From: Prevotella sp. 885
GTDB lineage: Bacteria; Bacteroidota; Bacteroidia; Bacteroidales; Bacteroidaceae
Reading direction: 5' to 3'
DNA: 64,000 bases
Assembly (NCBI RefSeq): GCF_002265625.1
Contig: NZ_NOVE01000006.1
Span: 1 to 64,000 of the forward strand
How positions within the stretch are numbered: position 1 is the stretch's first letter; the number at the start of each line of letters is the position of its first letter. This document shows positions 58,670 through 64,000 of the stretch, in pieces. The notes beneath the pieces were generated by a model, which had not been told where the DNA came from, ran no database searches, and saw nothing but the letters and a program-made list of their open reading frames with translations. The translations under genes and the position numbers were made by a program.

Positions 58670-60829
58670 TTATTCTTCGTCAGAAACCTCAGCAGCGTGC
58701 TCGTCGATAAGCTTCTGCTGGAGGTCGTTCGGAACAAGCTCGTAGCTTGCAAACTTCGTTGTGAACGAAGCACGTCCTCCGGTAAGGCTGCTAAGCGAGA
58801 TAGAATAGTTGGCAAGCTCCTTGAGAGGAATCTTAGCCTGGAGCTTCTGATAGCCAGCCTCGCTGTCCATACCCATGATAAGGGCACGACGGCCCTGAAG
58901 GTCTGACATCACGTCGCCCATGTAGTCTGCCGGTACGTAAACCTCGAGGTCGTAGATAGGCTCGAGAATCTTCGGACCTGCCTCCTTGAAGGCTGCCGAG
59001 AATGCGTTACGTGCTGCGAGCATGAACGAAAGCTCGTTAGAGTCAACCGGGTGCATCTTGCCGTCATAAACCACAACGCGTACGTCGCGAGCGTAGCTGC
59101 CGGTAAGCGGACCATGCTCGATGCGCTCCATTATGCCCTTGAGGATGGCAGGCATAAAGCGTGTGTCGATGGCACCACCAACTACAGAATTGATGAATAC
59201 CAGCTTGCCGCCCCACTCGAGATCAATCTCTTCACGGCCCTTGATGTTGATCTTAAACTCCTGGCCATTTATCTTGTAAGATACGGGATCGGGCATTCCT
59301 TCTGCGTACGGCTCCACAATCATGTGAACCTCGCCGAACTGGCCTGCACCACCCGACTGCTTCTTGTGACGATACTCGGCACGCGCCATCTTTGTGATGG
59401 TCTCGCGATACGGGATGCGTGTCGGCTCAAACTTGACAGCCAGCTTCTCGTTGTTCTCCAGTCTCCACTTCAATGTGCGGAGGTGGAATTCGCCCTGACC
59501 GCGTACGATGGTCTGACGAAGCTCCTTGCTCTGCTCCACCATCCATGTGGGGTCTTCCTGATGCATACGGAGGAGGGCTGCCATAAGCTTCTCTGTCTCT
59601 GCTGTGTTCTCAGCCTTGATGGCACGTGAGAATTTCGGATTCGGGTATTTGATGAAATCGAAGCGCCATTCGCAATCTTTTCCATTGAGGGTGTTTCCTG
59701 TCTTTACGTCCTTCAGCTTAACAGTACATCCGATATCTCCTGCCACAAGCTGGTCAACGGGTATACGGTTGGCTCCAGCACAAGCATAAATCTGACCGAT
59801 ACGCTCCTTAGAGCCGCGGTCTGCATTGGTGAGGTCGTCGCCCGGCTTGACGGAGCCGCTCATAACCTTGAAGTAGCTCACCTCGCCGATGTGCGGCTCC
59901 AGTCCGGTCTTGAAGAAGTAGACTGACTCAGGACCGTTGCTATCAGGCGTGATTTCCTCGCCACGTGTGTTATGGAGCTTAGGCATCTCGCTTACGAAAG
60001 GTACGACGTTGCCAAGGAACTCCATCAAGCGGCGAACGCCCATGTCCTTACCTGCGCAAACGCAGAATACGGGGAAGATGGAGCGTGTGACAAGACCCTT
60101 GCGTATGCCTTCGCGAAGCTCGTCCTCTGTAAGGGTTTCTTCCTCGAAGAACTTCTCCATCAACGTCTCGTCGTTCTCGGCAGCAGCCTCTACGAGCTCC
60201 TTGTGGAGAGCCAAAGCCTTCTCCTTCTCTCCCTCAGGAATGTCGACGATGGTGGGCATACCACCGTCCGGTCCCCATGTATACATCTTCATGAGCAGCA
60301 CGTCGATAATGGCGTTAAAGCCATTGCCTGTGCCGACGGGATACTGAATCTGTACGCACTTCGAACCGTAGATAGACTTCATGTTGGCGATGATGTTGTC
60401 AAAGTCGCACTTGTCTGAGTCGAGCTGGTTGACGAGGAAAATAACTGGCTTGTGGAGTTTCTCAGTATAACGGAAATTGTTCTGGGTGCCCACTTCCGGG
60501 CCATACTGTCCATTGATAAGAATAACAGCTTGGTCTGTTACGTTGAGTGCAGTAATGGCTCCACCAATAAAGTCGTCAGAACCCGGACAATCAATGATAT
60601 TGAGTTTCTTGTTGTTCCACTCTACATGGAACACGGTCGGGAACACAGAATAGCCATATTCGTGCTCCACGGGGAAGTAGTCGCTTACCGTGTTTTTAGC
60701 TTCCACCGTACCACGGCGCTTGATGATGCCACTTCCAAAAAGCATAGACTCGGCAAGGGTGGTCTTGCCGCTACCCGCACTGCCCAGCAGGGCAATGTTC
60801 TTAATCTCATTTGTTTGATAGACCCTCAT
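58670..60829 (-). CDS. fusA2: Elongation factor G paralog, EF-G2 type
   Basis: The start at 60829 (MRVYQTNEIKNIALLGSAGSGKTT) gives 719 residues; the frame is open to 60901, but the extra 24 residues do not resemble EF-G. All EF-G domains are present, but the GTPase motifs deviate: G1 is GSAGSGKT instead of AHIDAGKT, G3 is DCPGSDDF with Ser84 in place of the catalytic His, and G4 is NQLD instead of NKMD. This matches the Bacteroides EF-G2 group, reported to support translocation without GTP hydrolysis during carbon starvation and gut colonisation. The canonical fusA should be elsewhere. No clear promoter is seen. Confidence 0.9.
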   Translation of the reverse strand: MRVYQTNEIKNIALLGSAGSGKTTLAESMLFGSGIIKRRGTVEAKNTVSDYFPVEHEYGYSVFPTVFHVEWNNKKLNIIDCPGSDDFIGGAITALNVTDQAVILINGQYGPEVGTQNNFRYTEKLHKPVIFLVNQLDSDKCDFDNIIANMKSIYGSKCVQIQYPVGTGNGFNAIIDVLLMKMYTWGPDGGMPTIVDIPEGEKEKALALHKELVEAAAENDETLMEKFFEEETLTEDELREGIRKGLVTRSIFPVFCVCAGKDMGVRRLMEFLGNVVPFVSEMPKLHNTRGEEITPDSNGPESVYFFKTGLEPHIGEVSYFKVMSGSVKPGDDLTNADRGSKERIGQIYACAGANRIPVDQLVAGDIGCTVKLKDVKTGNTLNGKDCEWRFDFIKYPNPKFSRAIKAENTAETEKLMAALLRMHQEDPTWMVEQSKELRQTIVRGQGEFHLRTLKWRLENNEKLAVKFEPTRIPYRETITKMARAEYRHKKQSGGAGQFGEVHMIVEPYAEGMPDPVSYKINGQEFKINIKGREEIDLEWGGKLVFINSVVGGAIDTRFMPAILKGIMERIEHGPLTGSYARDVRVVVYDGKMHPVDSNELSFMLAARNAFSAAFKEAGPKILEPIYDLEVYVPADYMGDVMSDLQGRRALIMGMDSEAGYQKLQAKIPLKELANYSISLSSLTGGRASFTTKFASYELVPNDLQQKLIDEHAAEVSDEE

Positions 60830-60971
60830 ATCTTCAGGTTTTAAATGGTTAATATAAGATTTATCATGGCGGATTGACATGGGGCTGTGTCTATCCGTCA
60901 TCTAAGTTATGAAATAAATGAATAACGACAAAAGAAATCGGGAAAAAGTGTGATTTTTTTAAACTTATTAG

Positions 60972-60979
60972 TAATTTTG
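60972..60979 (+). promoter_or_regulatory. -7 box of hemW
   Basis: TAATTTTG lies 43 nt before the hemW start. No good -33 is at the expected place. Confidence 0.6.
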
Positions 60980-61022
60980 TTTACACAAGTTAGTACTTAA
61001 TACCACTCTATACATTAATTAT

Positions 61023-62174
61023 ATGGAAAAAAAACTGAAGTTCGGAATATACATCCACATACCTTTCTGCTCCAGCCGATGCATTTATTGCGGCTTTTAC
61101 AGCACAACATTGGCGAAAACAATGGAAACAGGCTATGTGGAAGCGCTTCTACACGAAATAAAGCTAAGAAAGAAGGAACCTCTTTGCTTCTGCGGCGAAG
61201 GCGAAACGCCCGTCGTGGACACGATATATATAGGAGGCGGTACGCCGTCGTGTCTTAAGAGCGAGAATGTAGGGCGAATACTGTCATGCGTAAAGGAAAC
61301 ATACGAATGTCAGTTGAGGGAGGTGACTATGGAGATGAATCCTGACGACATCACAGATGAATACGTTAAGGACGTGAAGGGATATGGGGTGAACAGAATA
61401 AGCATGGGCATCCAGTCGTTTGACGACAGCCGCCTGCGCTTCCTGCGCCGTCGCCATACCGCCGAAATAGCCCGTAACGCTGTCAGCACGGTACGTCGTG
61501 CCGGCATAAGCAACGTCAGCATCGACCTTATGTTCGGATTCCCCGGACAGACCGTAAGCGAATGGCAGGAGGACGTGCGTAAGGGGGTGGAGCTTGCTCC
61601 AAGCCACATATCCGCCTACAGCCTGATGTATGAGGAAGGCACTCCCCTATTCAGTCTGCTGGAGAAAGGAAAGGTAAGTCAGATTGCGGACGAGACGTCC
61701 ATAGAGATGTATGAGAGCCTTATAGACCAGCTAAGCTCAGCCGGATATGAGCATTACGAGATAAGCAACTTCGCCAAGCCGGAACATCGCTCGCTACACA
61801 ACTCGAGCTACTGGCACGACGTGCCTTACTTGGGCTTCGGCGCTTCAGCCCACTCTTACACCATAGGCAAGCGAAGCAGCAACGTGGCTGACATAAGACA
61901 ATACGTGGAGAGCCTTAGGACTGGCGTCCTGCCTTCGTCAATGGAAATAATAGACGACGACACGCATTATGACGACCTCGTGACCACAGCCCTAAGGACA
62001 AAGGAGGGGCTGTACGTGGACAGCCTCAAGCCTAAATATCGCGAATATATAATGAAGGCTGCCAAGCGCAACATAGACGCGGGGCTGATGGCGATGGACA
62101 ACGGCCATCTACATCTTACGCGTAAGGGACTCTTTGTGAGCGACATGGTGATGTGCGACCTTATCTACACATAG
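61023..62174 (+). CDS. hemW: Radical SAM heme chaperone HemW
   Basis: This 383-residue radical-SAM protein carries Cys16, Cys20 and Cys23 (PFCSSRCIYCGFYS) for its [4Fe-4S] cluster, then YIGGGTPSCL, EMNPDDITDEYVKDVKGYGVNRISMGIQSF and SIDLMFGFPGQT. The HemW C-terminal domain includes HYEISNFAKP and HNSSYWHDVPYLGFGASAHSY. HemW lacks the HemN-specific N-terminal segment and delivers heme rather than oxidising coproporphyrinogen. It converges on the TPR gene with 11 nt between stops. Confidence 0.93.
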   Translation: MEKKLKFGIYIHIPFCSSRCIYCGFYSTTLAKTMETGYVEALLHEIKLRKKEPLCFCGEGETPVVDTIYIGGGTPSCLKSENVGRILSCVKETYECQLREVTMEMNPDDITDEYVKDVKGYGVNRISMGIQSFDDSRLRFLRRRHTAEIARNAVSTVRRAGISNVSIDLMFGFPGQTVSEWQEDVRKGVELAPSHISAYSLMYEEGTPLFSLLEKGKVSQIADETSIEMYESLIDQLSSAGYEHYEISNFAKPEHRSLHNSSYWHDVPYLGFGASAHSYTIGKRSSNVADIRQYVESLRTGVLPSSMEIIDDDTHYDDLVTTALRTKEGLYVDSLKPKYREYIMKAAKRNIDAGLMAMDNGHLHLTRKGLFVSDMVMCDLIYT

Positions 62175-62185
62175 GCCACCAACCT

Positions 62186-62872
62186 TTATTTACACTTGGC
62201 GTACCATGCGGAGAGACTGGCACGCGAGATGCCGAGACTGACCATACGGTCGAGGTCTTCGCGTGCGCCCTTCTTGTCTTTCATCCGCAGACGGACGTCG
62301 GCACGCGAAAGCAGATAGTCGGTATTGTCCGGGCTTAGCTCTATCGCCTTGCCATAATCGTACTCGGCAGGGGCATAAAGCTTCTGCTCTACCTCCATTC
62401 CGGCACGTGCGGCATAAGCCAAGGCGTTGGCAGGATGTTGTTCCACAAGGAGGTTTATCATGTTCATGGCCTCCGTATGGCGATTGTCCTTCTGATTGAG
62501 CAGAGCCAGTCCTAACGTAGCCTCGAAATTGCCTGGCACGACGTAGAGCAGGTGCTCAAGGTCGAGACGGGCAAACTTATAGCGATGCTGCTTCTCGTTG
62601 ACAAACGCACGATAGAACAAGGCTGCCACGTTGTCAGGCTGGCGATTAAGCACATAATCATATTCTTCACGCGCATACTGCCATTCCTCCAGAAGGATAT
62701 TCCATTTGGCTTTCCTCAGTCTCAGATCCAACGAGTCAGGATGATAGGCAAGGACATTAGACGCTTGCGAAAGGCTGTCGCGAAGAGCCTTCCTGTCCAT
62801 GTGTTCATCTTCCTGTCCGAAACAGTTAAGACACAAAGCCAACAAAATAAGTATGGATACCGAATGTTTCAT
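62186..62872 (-). CDS. TPR-repeat protein with signal sequence
   Basis: This 228-residue protein has a signal peptide (MKHSVSILILLALCLNCFGQ), possibly a lipoprotein type since LNC precedes FG. At least four TPR units follow, for example WNILLEEWQYAREEYDYVLNRQPD, YRAFVNEKQHRYKFARLDLEHL and ARAGMEVEQKLYAPAEYDYGKA. It would mediate protein contacts in the periplasm. It is transcribed alone, divergent from panB. I cannot assign a function. Confidence 0.84.
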   Translation of the reverse strand: MKHSVSILILLALCLNCFGQEDEHMDRKALRDSLSQASNVLAYHPDSLDLRLRKAKWNILLEEWQYAREEYDYVLNRQPDNVAALFYRAFVNEKQHRYKFARLDLEHLLYVVPGNFEATLGLALLNQKDNRHTEAMNMINLLVEQHPANALAYAARAGMEVEQKLYAPAEYDYGKAIELSPDNTDYLLSRADVRLRMKDKKGAREDLDRMVSLGISRASLSAWYAKCK

Positions 62873-62973
62873 GTTTTTTTCTTCTCTTTGTAATTACAAC
62901 GAGAATAGTAACGCCGTATGCCTTGGATTTATTGTGTCAATTTGGTTATATTAACAATATAAACTAATTTAAC

Positions 62974-63004
62974 TTTGCCGTTCGGACAAAATGTAGTAAT
63001 TTTG
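62974..63004 (+). promoter_or_regulatory. panB promoter, full consensus
   Basis: TTTG (62974-62977), exactly 19 nt, then TAATTTTG (62997-63004). The same TTTG is also the end of a second -7-like box, TAACTTTG (62970-62977). panB starts 54 nt downstream. Confidence 0.85.
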
Positions 63005-63057
63005 TCGGACCAAACCAGCCGCATAGTTGGTTTATATGTCAAATTCATATTAAGCAA

Positions 63058-63879
63058 ATGGCAGAATATTTAAGCACAAACAAAAAGAAAATTACCGCAC
63101 CCCACTTTTTCGAGATGAAAAACAGCGGCGAGAAAATCAGCTGGCTTACTGCTTACGACTTCACCACCGCCACCATCGTGGATCAGGCAGGCGTTGACGC
63201 CATCCTCATCGGCGACTCAGCATCTAACGTGATGCTCGGCAATCAGACCACACTCCCCATTACCGTGGAGGAAATGATATTCCATGCACGCGCCGTAGCA
63301 AGAGCCGTGAAGCACGCCCTCGTGGTATGCGACATGCCTTTCGGAAGCTATCAGGTAAGCGAGGAGGAAGGCGTACGTAACGCCATAAGAATAATGAAAG
63401 AAACTGGCGTGGACGCCGTGAAGCTCGAAGGCGGAGAAGAAATAGCTCACATGGTGAAGCGCATCGTAGACGCAGGCATTCCAGTATGCGGACACCTCGG
63501 ACTGACGCCTCAGAGCGTGCACAAGTTCGGAGGATACGGTCTTAGAGCCAAGGAGGAGGCAGAGGCTGCCAAGCTGATGGCTGACGCAAAGGCTCTGGAG
63601 GAGGCAGGATGCTTCTGCATCGTTCTGGAGAAGGTGCCCGCCAAGCTGGCAGAGGAAGTGACGAAGGCTGTCTCTTGCGCCACAATAGGCATCGGAGCCG
63701 GCAACAAGACGGACGGACAGGTGCTTGTATATGCCGATATGCTCGGAATGAATAAGGGATTCAAGCCCAAATTCTTACGTCAATACGCTAATTTATACGA
63801 AATAATGACGGACGCCATCGGACGCTATGTCCAGGACGTCAAGTCTTCAGATTTCCCTAATGAATCAGAATCATACTAA
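63058..63879 (+). CDS. panB: 3-methyl-2-oxobutanoate hydroxymethyltransferase
   Basis: This 273-residue cytoplasmic enzyme makes ketopantoate from ketoisovalerate and methylene-tetrahydrofolate, the first step to pantothenate and coenzyme A. It has the TIM-barrel motifs [79 protein letters not shown] and [21 protein letters not shown]. The length is normal. It has its own consensus promoter, and an MFS gene starts within its 3' end (20-nt overlap). Confidence 0.97.
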   Translation: MAEYLSTNKKKITAPHFFEMKNSGEKISWLTAYDFTTATIVDQAGVDAILIGDSASNVMLGNQTTLPITVEEMIFHARAVARAVKHALVVCDMPFGSYQVSEEEGVRNAIRIMKETGVDAVKLEGGEEIAHMVKRIVDAGIPVCGHLGLTPQSVHKFGGYGLRAKEEAEAAKLMADAKALEEAGCFCIVLEKVPAKLAEEVTKAVSCATIGIGAGNKTDGQVLVYADMLGMNKGFKPKFLRQYANLYEIMTDAIGRYVQDVKSSDFPNESESY

Positions 63880-64000
63880 CAACCAATGTACGCCTACGTT
63901 TAAGAGGCTATGGAATCGCGACTTCACCATGCTTGTCATAGCAGAGGTGATGTTGTGCATGTCGTGCTATATGGCCATTCCGCTCTTGCCGCAACGACTC
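63860..64000 (+). CDS. MFS transporter, N-terminal part (cut by the window end)
   Basis: An open frame starts at ATG 63860, 20 nt before the panB stop, and runs off the window. Its 47 residues include [19 protein letters not shown] and a first membrane helix ending [12 protein letters not shown], the typical N-terminus of Bacteroidetes major facilitator transporters. Overlap with panB means translational coupling, though a pantothenate-related substrate is only a guess. Confidence 0.78.
   Translation, partial: MNQNHTNNQCTPTFKRLWNRDFTMLVIAEVMLCMSCYMAIPLLPQRL

Overview
The window looks like chromosomal DNA of a Bacteroidales species, most likely in the Prevotella group. The grounds are: many genes start downstream of the Bacteroidetes -33/-7 promoter (TTTG, about 19 nt, TAnnTTTG); Shine-Dalgarno sequences are mostly absent; and the gene content is typical (C10 streptopain-like peptidase with BspA-type leucine-rich repeats, DUF4301, fused PyrK-like/GltD protein, DUF2723 glycosyltransferase, TamL-like lipoprotein, EF-G2 paralog, N-terminal-rubredoxin rubrerythrin, HU-LysM protein). 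No rRNA, tRNA, intact insertion sequence or CRISPR array was seen. This is inference from sequence reading only.

Layout. 1-340: right end of a repeat element plus a gene fragment. 0.3-5.5 kb: yaaA, a VOC protein, a ZIP transporter, a CBS-domain membrane protein, ogt, an unknown protein and an SDR oxidoreductase. 5.7-8.7 kb: secreted C10 peptidase. 8.9-16.4 kb: rplU-rpmA, serS, PyrK/GltD fusion, a small membrane protein, a TtcA-like PP-loop protein, a ThiE-like protein and prs. 16.5-19.5 kb (minus): cbpA-like gene and a long RelA/SpoT homolog with a degenerate hydrolase site. 19.6-24.3 kb: DUF4301 protein, rhodanese lipoprotein plus ABC exporter, RluA-type pseudouridine synthase. 24.3-24.95 kb: non-coding, with a 28-bp-arm palindrome and a second copy of the repeat element. 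25-28.8 kb (minus): a 1291-residue AlbA_2 (Schlafen-type) protein. 29-36.2 kb: cyclophilin, a small protein and AddA/AddB-like recombination nuclease. 36.2-38.4 kb (minus): TamL-like outer-membrane lipoprotein. 38.6-45.2 kb: TrmH-family methyltransferase, membrane protein, FolK-like protein, M64 peptidase, TPR protein and clpC. 45.3-57.8 kb (minus): lrgAB, ftsY-rimO-HU-HU/LysM operon, DUF2723 protein plus polysaccharide deacetylase, Fur-family regulator plus rubrerythrin, zinc-ribbon protein and GH25 lysozyme. 57.8-58.67 kb: non-coding, with the third and most complete element copy. 58.7-64 kb: EF-G2, hemW, TPR lipoprotein-like gene, panB and the start of an MFS transporter.

The most unusual signal is a family of palindromic iteron elements present three times (positions 1-69, 24461-24828 and 57912-58580). 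Each has arms of 9-nt repeats (NTTYCAGTT) pointing at an AT-rich core; both cores that can be seen share TAATTAATAATCAATA. The arms are bordered by a TAAAAGGC box and, outside that, by units repeating every 22 nt. In the first copy a fragment resembling the N-terminus of a DUF3987 primase/helicase-type protein starts 34 nt after the box, which suggests these are origin-like or regulatory heads of a degraded mobile or satellite element. Most other genes are ordinary housekeeping, envelope and stress functions, separated by clear hairpin terminators, several of them shared by convergent genes.
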